Positions 35,894-45,411 of a DNA stretch of 64,000 bases are shown piece after piece. This DNA is from Pseudoxanthomonas sp. PXM02 (lineage in GTDB: Bacteria; Pseudomonadota; Gammaproteobacteria; Xanthomonadales; Xanthomonadaceae): assembly GCF_014851805.1 (NCBI RefSeq), contig NZ_JACVAK010000001.1, forward strand, positions 1,612,001 to 1,676,000. Direction: 5' to 3'. Position 1 is the stretch's first letter. The number at the start of each line of letters is the position of its first letter. The translations under genes were made by a program, and so were the position numbers. The notes under the pieces are model-generated. The model saw nothing but the letters and a program-made list of their open reading frames with translations, made no database searches and was not told the DNA's origin.

Positions 35894-38257
35894 TCAGGAG
35901 GCCGCCGCGCGTGCACCGAGCGCATCCATCGCGGGCGCGGCGGGGGTCGTCGTGAGGGAAGAAGCACGCAAGCCGGCCAGTGCATCCAGCACCGGCGCGC
36001 AGCCGTCGCGGGTCGGCGTCCTGAGATCCGGTGCCGCGCACAGCGACATGTAGACCGCGTCGTCGCTGAGCAGCGTGAGCGCGCGACCGGCGATCGCCAC
36101 GGGCGTGGTACCGATGGCGATGGCACCGCCTTCCGCGCCGGCCGTTTCTTCCCGTGCCACCAGGACGGGCTTGCCGAGCAGGCGGCGCGGCGGCGGCGCG
36201 CCCGTTCCCACCAGCACCAGGTACGCGCGCTCCAGCAGGTACGCCCAGGCGAGGAAGTCGTCGACTTCCAGCGGGTGCACGTTGGCGAAGGTGTGCAGCG
36301 GATCTCCGCCTTCGCCGGGCGACACGCCCACGCCGCCCACCCAGACGATGTCCACGTCGGGACGGCGGCGCGCGACCATCGCCAGCGCATCGGAGAACGG
36401 ACCCTGCTCCGTCGCGTCACTGCGCGCACTGACGGCCAGCAGCAGCGGCGCGTTGCCGCGCAGGAAGCCGAAGCCGCCGGCGAGCGAACGCGACAGGTCG
36501 GCGTCGCGGCGGATCTGGCGCAGCGCAGTGCGCAGCGCGTCGTCGGCCACGTCGGACTGCACGAGGATGCTTTCGCGCGGCACGCCTTCGCCACTCAGCC
36601 GGCGACCGGTCGCCTCGCTCGGCGCGACGTGCAGCGCCGCCAGCGACTGCACGATGCGGCGACTGGCATCGCTCGGCCAGTGCTGCGCGCCCGTCGCCGG
36701 CGCATCCGCATCCACGCAGACCAGCGGAACGTCGCACGCGTGCGCGGCCAGGCTCATCGCGAACGTCAGTGGCGCGTCGCCGGGCACCACCACCACGTCC
36801 GGGTTCGTTTCGCCTAGCAACTGCTGCATGGCCGCCTGCTGTTCGCCGCGCGCATCCACGCCACCTTCGCTCGACAGGCTGGCCTGTGCTTCCAGGCCGA
36901 ACATCTGCAGCAGGTGTCCGGTGTCGCCACCATGTCCTTCGGTGGTGCAGACCGTCGCATGGAAGCGGTCGTCGTCCGCCAGCCGGCGCGCGATCGGCGC
37001 CACGCCCGCGCCTTCGCATGAGGCGTTGACCAGGCACAGCGCATGCAGCGGCGCATCGGGATCGCGCAGCCCATCGGCGACGGCTATACGACCGGCGTTC
37101 GTCACCTCGTGAGAGCGTGCGCCGAGCGGGCGCACCGACACCGGCGCATGGTTCAGTTCGGCATCATCGGGAAATTCGCGACTCGCCTTGCGCGCACCGG
37201 ACCGCGACGCAGGGTCCGATATCCAGCGCGCCGTCACGTCCAGCAGGCGCGAGAAGCCGGTGACATAGGCCACGACCACGGCGACGAACACGAAGAAGCT
37301 GAGCGGTTGCGGCACGCTGCGCAGCGCATAGCCCAGCAGCGCCAGCACCGCGCCCATCGACACGATGATCCACAACGTCGCCTGTGCCGACAGGCCGTGG
37401 TCCAGCAGCAGGTGGTGCAGGTGCTGGCGGTCCGCCGCGAAGGGCGAGCGGCCGCGGCGCAGGCGCCGGTACATCACCGCCGCGGTGTCCATCAGCGGCA
37501 GCGCCACGCACCACAGCACCTCCACCGGCACCACGCGGTTCACGCTCTGGTGGCTGAGATAGATCAGGCTCCAGCCGATGAGGAAGCCGATGGTGGTGCT
37601 GCCGGCATCCCCCATGAAGATCTTGCGACCGTCGGGCCAGCCGAGATTGACGAACACGTACGGGATCAGCGAAGCGAACAGGATCTGCAGCATCAGCATG
37701 GCGCCGACACCGGGCGCACCCGCGTGCGAATACAGCAGGATCGCGGCGATGCACACCATCGCCGTCGACGCGGCCAGGCCATCGATGCCATCGAGCATGT
37801 TGAAGGCGTTCATCAGGCCGATCACGGCCACGATGGTCACCGGGATGCCCAGCAGCCCCAGGCGGAGGTCCAGCCACGGAATCAGTCCGCCGACGTGGTC
37901 CAGGTAGTAGCCGGTGCTCAGGATCACCAGGCCGACGATGGCCGCTTCCACCAGCAGGCGCGTGCGCACGCTGAGATGGCTGATGTCGTCGGCAACACCA
38001 ATCGCGACGATCAGCGCGCTGCCCATCATCAGGCTCATCACGAAGCGGTCCACATAGCCCAGGTAGCCCAGGCCGACCAGCGTGCCCACGAAGAAGCAGA
38101 TGCCGCCGATCACCGGCACGCGGCCGACGTGCTGCTTGCGCCCGGCGGGACGGTCCACCAGACCTACGCGCCGCGCCCAGGGCCGCATCGAGAATATGGC
38201 GAACAACGTCGCGGCCAAGGCGATCGCGCTGGCGGCAACGACCCGTGCATTCTCCAT
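35894..38257 (-). CDS. WecA-type sugar-1-phosphate transferase fused to a degenerate UDP-GlcNAc 2-epimerase-like domain
   Basis: 787 residues. Residues 1-355 are a polytopic polyprenyl-phosphate HexNAc-1-P transferase that starts the lipid-linked repeat unit. It has GRVPVIGGI, the Mg-binding VADDISHLS (near 87-95), NMLDGIDGLAA, IFMGDAGSTT and the HLHHLLLDHG loop, so it looks active. After a linker, about 405-760 follow the WecB/NeuC epimerase fold: CEGAGVAPIARRL where epimerases have TRPEAIKMAPV, VVVPGDAPLTFAMSLAAH for VHGDTTT, VDADAPAT for EAGLRT, ALHVAPSEATGRRL for HFAPT. Several catalytic Glu/His positions appear lost, so this half is probably a non-catalytic sugar-nucleotide sensor or a diverged enzyme. 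ATG at 38257 has AGGTG at 5 nt. Confidence 0.85.
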   Translation of the reverse strand: MENARVVAASAIALAATLFAIFSMRPWARRVGLVDRPAGRKQHVGRVPVIGGICFFVGTLVGLGYLGYVDRFVMSLMMGSALIVAIGVADDISHLSVRTRLLVEAAIVGLVILSTGYYLDHVGGLIPWLDLRLGLLGIPVTIVAVIGLMNAFNMLDGIDGLAASTAMVCIAAILLYSHAGAPGVGAMLMLQILFASLIPYVFVNLGWPDGRKIFMGDAGSTTIGFLIGWSLIYLSHQSVNRVVPVEVLWCVALPLMDTAAVMYRRLRRGRSPFAADRQHLHHLLLDHGLSAQATLWIIVSMGAVLALLGYALRSVPQPLSFFVFVAVVVAYVTGFSRLLDVTARWISDPASRSGARKASREFPDDAELNHAPVSVRPLGARSHEVTNAGRIAVADGLRDPDAPLHALCLVNASCEGAGVAPIARRLADDDRFHATVCTTEGHGGDTGHLLQMFGLEAQASLSSEGGVDARGEQQAAMQQLLGETNPDVVVVPGDAPLTFAMSLAAHACDVPLVCVDADAPATGAQHWPSDASRRIVQSLAALHVAPSEATGRRLSGEGVPRESILVQSDVADDALRTALRQIRRDADLSRSLAGGFGFLRGNAPLLLAVSARSDATEQGPFSDALAMVARRRPDVDIVWVGGVGVSPGEGGDPLHTFANVHPLEVDDFLAWAYLLERAYLVLVGTGAPPPRRLLGKPVLVAREETAGAEGGAIAIGTTPVAIAGRALTLLSDDAVYMSLCAAPDLRTPTRDGCAPVLDALAGLRASSLTTTPAAPAMDALGARAAAS

Positions 38258-38449
38258 CTTTCACCTGATTGCTGTGGACAATGCCCTCCGCAAGGCTTCG
38301 ATCCGATCGAAGTCTCCATGTCGTGGAGGGCGGGATTGGTGCAGTGCCGAAACTACGGACAGCAATTTGATGAGCGCATGAAATGGAGAAGCGCGCGTAA
38401 CGGATCAGTCAGGAAGTTGGCTCGTGCGCGTTAACGCTCTTCACGCTCT

Positions 38450-38902
38450 TCACATCCGCGTTGAGAGCCGCCCATCGCGCACGCACCACTGATCGACGCA
38501 CGCTGCGATGTGCGCGAATGCGCGTTCGAAATCCTCCACGCCGCCGCCCATCGGATCCTCGACTTCCCGCTGCGGCATCCATCGCCCCAGCAACTGGATC
38601 CGCGAACGCGCCTGCGGCACCAGCGCCCGCAGCGCGCGGACATGGCGGTGCTGCATCGCCAGCACCAGGTCGTCACCGCCGACGGTGGCTGGATCGAACT
38701 GCCGCGGCGCTTCGACCGGCACCGGCAGGCCATGCGCCTGCAGCACGACCGCCGCCAGCGGCGCGACCTGCCGACCCGGCTGCGCCACCAGTCCGGCCGA
38801 CAGGACGGCGCAGCGGTCCGCCGGCAGCCGGGCACGGAACAGGGCGGCGGCCATCGGGCTGCGGCACAGGTTTCCCATGCAGACGAGGTGTAGGGTGAAC
38901 AT
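38450..38902 (-). CDS. Low molecular weight protein tyrosine phosphatase (Wzb-like)
   Basis: Cytosolic phosphatase of 150 residues. P-loop VCMGNLCRSPMA (catalytic Cys at 8 of the CX5R motif), DP motif in EVEDPMGGGVEDFERAF with the general acid Asp. It is expected to dephosphorylate the Tyr cluster of the Wzc-type kinase in the same cluster. ATG at 38902 (MFTLHLVCMGNLC) matches the family start. First gene of the minus-strand polysaccharide cluster, 192 bp before the initiating transferase gene; a long inverted repeat precedes it. Confidence 0.93.
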   Translation of the reverse strand: MFTLHLVCMGNLCRSPMAAALFRARLPADRCAVLSAGLVAQPGRQVAPLAAVVLQAHGLPVPVEAPRQFDPATVGGDDLVLAMQHRHVRALRALVPQARSRIQLLGRWMPQREVEDPMGGGVEDFERAFAHIAACVDQWCVRDGRLSTRM

Positions 38903-38938
38903 CCGGGGTCTCGGGCAGCGGCAGACCAGCCTAGGGCA

Positions 38939-38997
38939 GTGGCCCGCCAGGGATGGGAACGTGAGGTGACCGGGCGACCGGAGCCCTGGCGGGACAC
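38939..38997 (-). promoter_or_regulatory. Long inverted repeat and candidate promoter before the polysaccharide cluster
   Basis: GTGGCCCGCCAGGG (38939-38952) and CCCTGGCGGGACAC (38984-38997) pair over 14 bp with one mismatch around a 31-nt spacer. A TATATA box at 39002-39007 on the minus strand would place the transcript start at about the outer edge of the repeat, so the mRNA would begin with this hairpin. No good -35 box is visible. It could be a leader RNA element or an operator. Confidence 0.4.
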
Positions 38998-39141
38998 CTC
39001 TTATATAGCGTCGCGGCTCCAGCGCATGACGACGTGACCGGGCACCGGATTCAAACAAGCGCTTAAATCAAGGGAAACTTCGGCGAACTGGACAGCATCG
39101 CCCGCTTCGCGCAGACTGCCGCCCTTCCGCTGGAGAGCCGA

Positions 39142-39582
39142 ATGGCGAAGCTGCTGGTCCTGCATGGCCCCAACCTCAATCTGCTCGGCACCCGCGAGCC
39201 GGAGGTCTATGGGCATGCGACGCTGGCCGATATCGACCTGGCCCTGGCAGCGCAGGCGCAGACGGCCGGCCACCAGGTGGAGACCTTCCAGTCCAATGCC
39301 GAGCACGCGTTGGTGGACCGCATCCAGGCCGCCCGCACCGACGGCACCGCCTTCATCCTGATCAATCCGGCCGCCTTCACCCACACCTCCGTCGCGATCC
39401 GCGACGCGCTGGCGGCGGTGGCCCTGCCCTTCATCGAAATCCACCTGTCCAACCCGCATACCCGCGAACCGTTCCGCCATACCAGCTACTTCAGCGACAA
39501 GGCGGTGGGCGTGGTCTGCGGGTTCGGTGCAGACAGCTACCGCTACGCGCTGGACGCCGCCCTGCAGCGGCTGCCGGCCTGA
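39142..39582 (+). CDS. aroQ: 3-dehydroquinate dehydratase, type II
   Basis: Converts 3-dehydroquinate to 3-dehydroshikimate in the shikimate pathway; dodecameric cytosolic enzyme, 146 residues. Motifs: [20 protein letters not shown] (catalytic Tyr 23), [46 protein letters not shown] and [11 protein letters not shown]. The lid Arg is present in GTREP. Start has GGAG at 6 nt. It precedes accB by 47 bp, the usual aroQ-accB-accC order of gammaproteobacteria. Confidence 0.98.
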   Translation: MAKLLVLHGPNLNLLGTREPEVYGHATLADIDLALAAQAQTAGHQVETFQSNAEHALVDRIQAARTDGTAFILINPAAFTHTSVAIRDALAAVALPFIEIHLSNPHTREPFRHTSYFSDKAVGVVCGFGADSYRYALDAALQRLPA

Positions 39583-39629
39583 CTTTCCTCTGTTCCCCGC
39601 GGGGAACGACGTTCAACCACGAGGCTCCC

Positions 39630-40109
39630 ATGGATCTCCGCAAAATCAAGAAACTGATCGACCTGCTGGAAGAGTCGAACCTGGCCGAAATCGAGATCAA
39701 GGAAGGCGAAGAGTCCGTACGCCTGGCGCGCACGCCCAAGGGCGGCTATGCGGTGCCGGCGGCACCCGCCCCGGTGGCCTACGCCGAACCGCGTCCGGCC
39801 GCGCCGATGCCGATGAGCTCACCCACCGAAGCCTCCACCGGCGGCACGGCCAAGGCCGGCAACGCCCTGCCCGACGGCCACGTGGTGCGCGCGCCGATGG
39901 TCGGCACGTTCTACGCCTCGCCGTCGCCGGACAAGCCGGCGTTCGTCACGGTCGGCCAGTCGGTGAAGGCGGGCGAGACGCTGGCGATCATCGAAGCCAT
40001 GAAGATGTTCAATCCCATCGAAGCCGACGTATCCGGCACGGTGCTGTCGATCCTGGCCGAGAGCGGCCAGCCGATCGAGTTCGACCAGCCGCTGTTCGTG
40101 ATCGGCTGA
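39630..40109 (+). CDS. accB: Biotin carboxyl carrier protein of acetyl-CoA carboxylase
   Basis: Carries the biotin that moves CO2 between biotin carboxylase and carboxyltransferase in the first step of fatty acid synthesis. 159 residues: N-terminal helix ([20 protein letters not shown]), a Pro/Ala-rich linker (about 45-80) and the biotinyl domain ending with [11 protein letters not shown], whose Lys is the biotin attachment site. GAGG lies 6 nt before the ATG. Followed by accC after 10 nt. Confidence 0.98.
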   Translation: MDLRKIKKLIDLLEESNLAEIEIKEGEESVRLARTPKGGYAVPAAPAPVAYAEPRPAAPMPMSSPTEASTGGTAKAGNALPDGHVVRAPMVGTFYASPSPDKPAFVTVGQSVKAGETLAIIEAMKMFNPIEADVSGTVLSILAESGQPIEFDQPLFVIG

Positions 40110-40119
40110 GGCCCGCGCC

Positions 40120-41487
<1,368 letters not shown>

Positions 41488-41510
41488 GCCGGACCCGCGA
41501 TGCGGAAAAT

Positions 41511-41544
41511 GGAAGGGCCGGGATGTCGCCATCCCGGCCCTTCC
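41511..41544. terminator. Terminator between accC and the convergent gene pair
   Basis: GGAAGGGCCGGGATG (41511-41525) and CATCCCGGCCCTTCC (41530-41544) form a 15-bp perfect stem with a 4-nt loop. T runs are short on both sides (TGTTTG on plus, ATTTTCC on minus). Likely serves both accC and the minus-strand gene ending at 41577. Confidence 0.85.
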
Positions 41545-41576
41545 TGTTTGCGCGAATGATGCGGCGAAGCGGCGCG

Positions 41577-41936
41577 TTACCGGTCCGGTGCCTGCTGCGT
41601 GCCCCGCACCGGCGTGGCCCCCAGCGGCGAGGCCGGATCGGTGATGCGCACCACTTCGGACGAGCCGTCCGGCCAGATGACCTTGATCGTGCTGCCGGGG
41701 GACAGCGTCGAGAACGGCGTGCCACTGCGCGCGCGATAGAGGGCGGCCACCTGGGTCGCACCCAGCCGACGCACATCTTCGGGCGCATGGATGGTCATGT
41801 GCCCGATCCGCGACAGGTCCCTGAAGCTGGGGTCGCGCGTCTCGATGACGATCGTCGCGGCAGCCGCGGCATACGCCACCACCACCAGTCCCCACACCAT
41901 GAGGTTGACCCCGGGCCGCGTGCGCTTGTACTTCAT
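41577..41936 (-). CDS. Small membrane-anchored hypothetical protein
   Basis: Protein of 119 residues with one N-terminal membrane segment (LMVWGLVVVAYAAAAATIVI, about 12-31) and a small extracytoplasmic part of unknown fold (STLSPGSTIKVIWPDGSSEV looks beta-rich). The family is not recognised. It overlaps the stop of the larger gene upstream by 4 nt (ATGA), so the two are co-translated and probably act together in the envelope. Confidence 0.7.
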   Translation of the reverse strand: MKYKRTRPGVNLMVWGLVVVAYAAAAATIVIETRDPSFRDLSRIGHMTIHAPEDVRRLGATQVAALYRARSGTPFSTLSPGSTIKVIWPDGSSEVVRITDPASPLGATPVRGTQQAPDR

Positions 41937-42865
41937 CCGTCCACTCCCTGGCGGGCCAGCAAGGTGCCCACCATCTCGTCCACGTTATCCGCACCCTGAC
42001 GCGGGACACCGGCGTCCCTCGCGAAGGTGGTGAAATCCTGCGATTGATCCTGCGAGCAGATGCCGCCGTTCACGCAGTAATTGGTCATCATCGAGCCGCC
42101 CGGACTGCAGTCCATGCCCAGGCGGCACGACGCGATGCGCCAGGCGAGTTCGCTCAGGTCGCTGCCTGAAACGTCGCCCAGCGTGTCGCGCCGGCCACTG
42201 CCTACCGTGCCCATCGCCGGCGCGATGGCCAGGTAGGCGAACGGATCTTCCGAATCGAGTACACGCTGCACCAGATCGCGGCGGTACGCGTCGCCGTCCT
42301 GCAGCGGCTGGTCCATCGCCAGCAGCGACGCCTCGGCCGCCAGGCTACCGGCGCGCGCCGCCTGCAGGCGCTGGTTGATGACGGTGGGCAGCGAGAAGCC
42401 ATCCTGCGGCGCGAAACGCGCGCAACGCTGCTGCACACGCTGGCGCGAGGCGAGCATGGCGTTGCCGTTGGCCAGACCCAGGCCGGCGATCACGCGGGTG
42501 TCCTGCGCATAGCCGACGGGGTCGGCGGCATAACCGGCGCAATGGTCCTGCACCAGGCTCAACAGCCACATCGCGTCGGCGTCGCCCGACGCGGCGAGCA
42601 TCGTCAGTTCGCGCGAATAGGCGAACAGGTCCGTGCTGTCTTCGAATCCACGCCGCAGCGGGGACAGTGCGGGAGCCGAACGCACCGCCACAGGGCGCAG
42701 CACGGCGCGCATCGGCGCCGATCCGTAGGCGATGTCAGTCCCGGCGACCGTGTCGGTCGACGTCGGCGCGGCATGCGGCAGCCAGCCCGCCTGGCGCAGC
42801 GGCATCCACGCCAGCGCGCACAGCAGGCCCACCAGCATCGTCGGTATCAGCAGCTTCCGGGGCAC
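41933..42865 (-). CDS. Membrane-anchored hypothetical protein
   Basis: 310-residue protein beginning at GTG (42865; [19 protein letters not shown] membrane segment). The extracytoplasmic part is helical with several paired Cys ([38 protein letters not shown]), suggesting disulfides. Repeated helix pairs such as [19 protein letters not shown] recall Sel1/TPR-like arrays, without a firm match. The frame is open upstream of the GTG but reads into the divergent prmA region, so the GTG is preferred. Coupled by a 4-nt overlap to the small membrane protein downstream. Function unknown. Confidence 0.7.
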   Translation of the reverse strand: MPRKLLIPTMLVGLLCALAWMPLRQAGWLPHAAPTSTDTVAGTDIAYGSAPMRAVLRPVAVRSAPALSPLRRGFEDSTDLFAYSRELTMLAASGDADAMWLLSLVQDHCAGYAADPVGYAQDTRVIAGLGLANGNAMLASRQRVQQRCARFAPQDGFSLPTVINQRLQAARAGSLAAEASLLAMDQPLQDGDAYRRDLVQRVLDSEDPFAYLAIAPAMGTVGSGRRDTLGDVSGSDLSELAWRIASCRLGMDCSPGGSMMTNYCVNGGICSQDQSQDFTTFARDAGVPRQGADNVDEMVGTLLARQGVDG

Positions 42866-43010
42866 ACGGCCATTATCCCGGCGCTTTCCATGCCTTTCAA
42901 CGCGATGGGCGTGCGTTCGCGCGGCCACCACGCCCTTTCGTCGCCGCAGTGCGCTTCCGCCTTGCAACGCCCATGAGACAATCCCGGCCCGTTCATTTTC
43001 ATCCCCCGCC

Positions 43011-43925
43011 ATGCCCTACCTGGAACTCTCCCTGCGCTGCACCGAAGCCGAGCAGCCGCGCTACGAGAACGCCCTGGACGACGTGGGCGCGCTGTCGGTC
43101 ACCCTGCTGGACGCCGATGCCGACACCGGCAACGAGCGCGCCATCCTGGAACCGGGCGTTGGCGAGACGCCCCTCTGGAAAGCGCTGGTGCTGACCGCGC
43201 TGTTCGATGCGGATGCCGATGCGTTGACGTTGCTGGCCGCACTGGAGGCCTTCGATCCCGGGCTGGACTGGACCCAGGTCGGCTTCCGCAAGGTTGAGGA
43301 TGAGGACTGGGAGCGCGCATGGCTGGACCAGTTCAAGCCGATGCGGTTCGGCGTACGCACGTTCATCGTGCCGTGGAACCACGAGGTGCCGGACGACGCC
43401 GGCGACGATGCCGCGATCGTGCGGCTCGATCCCGGCCTGGCGTTCGGATCCGGCACGCATCCCACCACGGCGCTGTGCCTGCGCTGGCTCGATGCGCTGG
43501 CCGGCGAAGGCCTGCTGCAGGGACAGCGCGTGCTCGACTTCGGTTGCGGCTCCGGCATCCTCGCGCTGGCGGCCCTGAAGCTGGGCGCAGCACGGGCCGT
43601 CGGCGTCGACAACGATCCGCAGGCGTTGCTGGCCAGCGCCGACAACGCGCAGCGCAACGGCGTGGATGCGGACTTCAGCGTGTATCTGCCGGACGACGAA
43701 CCGGTGACGACGTATCCGGTGGTGGTCGCGAACATCCTGGCCTCCGCACTGGACGCCCTGGCCGACATCCTCGCTGCGCGCGTGGCACCGGGTGGCCGCA
43801 TCGCACTGTCCGGCATCCTCAAGGGGCAGGAAGACGAACTGCTGGTCCGCTACGCCACCTGGTTCGACGGCCTCTCGGCCACGCAGGACGGCGACTGGAT
43901 GCGCATCGACGGCGTCCGCCGCTGA
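43011..43925 (+). CDS. prmA: Ribosomal protein L11 methyltransferase
   Basis: SAM-dependent enzyme trimethylating several amino groups of ribosomal protein L11; 304 residues. N-terminal substrate-recognition domain ([20 protein letters not shown]), then the catalytic domain with [40 protein letters not shown] (SAM loop) and [15 protein letters not shown] (NIL motif). ATG at 43011 starts the conserved protein, although the frame is open 93 codons upstream. In many gammaproteobacteria prmA is followed by dusB and fis; here a DUF3426 gene takes the place of dusB. Confidence 0.97.
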   Translation: MPYLELSLRCTEAEQPRYENALDDVGALSVTLLDADADTGNERAILEPGVGETPLWKALVLTALFDADADALTLLAALEAFDPGLDWTQVGFRKVEDEDWERAWLDQFKPMRFGVRTFIVPWNHEVPDDAGDDAAIVRLDPGLAFGSGTHPTTALCLRWLDALAGEGLLQGQRVLDFGCGSGILALAALKLGAARAVGVDNDPQALLASADNAQRNGVDADFSVYLPDDEPVTTYPVVVANILASALDALADILAARVAPGGRIALSGILKGQEDELLVRYATWFDGLSATQDGDWMRIDGVRR

Positions 43926-43986
43926 CGTCGCGACGGCCACTCCCGGTCACAACACGCCTGCGGGCGAGCATGGTTGAATAGCGACC

Positions 43987-44955
43987 ATGTTCACCGCCTG
44001 CCCGCATTGCCAGTTCCTCGTCGCCCGCGATCCGCACTCGGGCGCCACGCCCACGGAGTGTCCGCGCTGCGGCAAACCGCTGGCGACGGGCGGTGACACG
44101 ACGACACCCGCACCCAGTCTGGCCACGCTGCTGCATGCCGCGCCCGTCGACAACGAGGCAGAAAGCACTGCCGCAAAGAAGGTCGAAGCGGACGTCGTCG
44201 AAACGCAGGCCGTCGACGATGCGGCGATGGAAACACCCTCCGTCGCCGCGTTGACGGAAACACCGTCGCCGCTGGCCGATGCTCCTGATGCGGACACCGC
44301 CGACAAGAACGACGCAGGCGTGCAGACCGGCGAAACCGTCGCGAGCGAGGCGACCGCGGCAGCGACGCCAGCACCGGACGTGACGTCACCGCCGGTGATC
44401 GAAGCGCCGGTCGTCGTGGCGCCACCTCCTGCACGCAAGGCGACCGGACCGCGCTTCCTGCACGGCGCGCGCACCACGCCGGTGCATACGCGTCGCGCAC
44501 GCCTGCAGTGGACGATCGCCGGCGCACTGTCATTGCTGCTGTGCATCCAGGTCGTGATCGCCGATCGCGCGCGGCTCGCGATGCAGGCGGGCTGGCGTCC
44601 CGTGGTCACGGCCCTGTGCGGTGTCTTCCGTTGCGATGTACCGACGTGGCGTGAGCCCGCCGCATTCACCATGCTCAGCCGTGATGTACGTCCCCTGCTC
44701 GACATGCCCGGCACCCTGCAGGCGCAGGCCACGTTCCGCAACGAATCGCGCTGGGCGCAGGCCTGGCCGGTGATCCTGCTGACATTGAAGGACGCCGATG
44801 GCCGCACGCTGGGCGCGCGGGCACTGCAACCAACCGATTACCTGCCCGAAGGCGAGACGGCCACCGCCATCGGACCGGGCCAGAGTGCGCAGATGGCCGT
44901 GCGCATCCGCGAGCCCAGCGCCAGCGTCGTCGCGTTTTCCTTCGACTTCCGTTAA
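43987..44955 (+). CDS. Zinc-ribbon membrane protein (DUF3426)
   Basis: 322-residue protein with an N-terminal zinc ribbon (CPHC at 5-8, CPRC at about 25-28), a disordered Ala/Pro/Thr-rich linker (about 40-165), one membrane segment (WTIAGALSLLLCIQVVIA, near 180) and a C-terminal DUF3426 domain (FRNESRWAQAWPVILLTLKD, LQPTDYLPEG). Zinc-ribbon/DUF3426 proteins of this type are conserved next to prmA or fis in xanthomonads and beta-proteobacteria; the function is unknown. The cytoplasmic zinc ribbon joined to a periplasmic domain suggests an envelope signalling or scaffold role. Confidence 0.87.
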   Translation: MFTACPHCQFLVARDPHSGATPTECPRCGKPLATGGDTTTPAPSLATLLHAAPVDNEAESTAAKKVEADVVETQAVDDAAMETPSVAALTETPSPLADAPDADTADKNDAGVQTGETVASEATAAATPAPDVTSPPVIEAPVVVAPPPARKATGPRFLHGARTTPVHTRRARLQWTIAGALSLLLCIQVVIADRARLAMQAGWRPVVTALCGVFRCDVPTWREPAAFTMLSRDVRPLLDMPGTLQAQATFRNESRWAQAWPVILLTLKDADGRTLGARALQPTDYLPEGETATAIGPGQSAQMAVRIREPSASVVAFSFDFR

Positions 44956-45075
44956 GTCCGCCGATTCATCAAAAAAGCGGGTGCGCGCGCCGCGATCAGG
45001 CGCTAGACTCGTCCCCCCGCCGAATACCCGTACGCACAGGCGGGCATCTGCATCCGTAGCGCCCAGGGGATCCGA

Positions 45076-45348
45076 TTGAACGCTGCCTCCACACGTCAGG
45101 ACACGCCACGCCCCGCGTCGCGCCCACCGCTGCGCGAACATGTCGCGCAATCGGTGCGACGTTACCTGCGTGACCTGGATGGCAGCGATGCGGACGACGT
45201 CTACGAGATCGTGCTGCGCGAAATGGAAATCCCGCTGTTCGTGGAAGTGCTGAACCACTGCGAAGGCAACCAGAGCCGCGCGGCCGCCCTGCTCGGCATC
45301 CATCGCGCCACGCTACGCAAGAAGCTCAAGGACTACGGGCTGGCCTGA
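45076..45348 (+). CDS. fis: DNA-binding protein Fis
   Basis: Nucleoid-associated dimer that bends DNA and controls rRNA, growth-phase and inversion functions. 90 residues: beta-hairpin/dimer helices ([35 protein letters not shown]) and the C-terminal helix-turn-helix ([20 protein letters not shown]). The start is TTG at 45076, preceded by AGGGGA; no ATG lies before the conserved core, and a weak start is plausible for a growth-phase-regulated protein. purH follows after 63 bp. Confidence 0.97.
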   Translation: MNAASTRQDTPRPASRPPLREHVAQSVRRYLRDLDGSDADDVYEIVLREMEIPLFVEVLNHCEGNQSRAAALLGIHRATLRKKLKDYGLA

Positions 45349-45411
45349 GTCTGCCGGACCGTTTGGTGCGCCGCGTTATAATTCGCGCCCCGCTCCGTCC
45401 CGCCGTCCTCC

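Noticed and set aside
38903..39141. RfaH ops (JUMPstart) element upstream of the polysaccharide cluster
   Set aside because: No GGCGGTAG or close variant was found on the coding strand in the leader.
44531..44560. Frameshift or fusion of the DUF3426 gene with its neighbours
   Set aside because: The zinc ribbon, linker, membrane segment and DUF3426 domain follow each other in a single frame with a normal stop; the long linker is a feature of the family.
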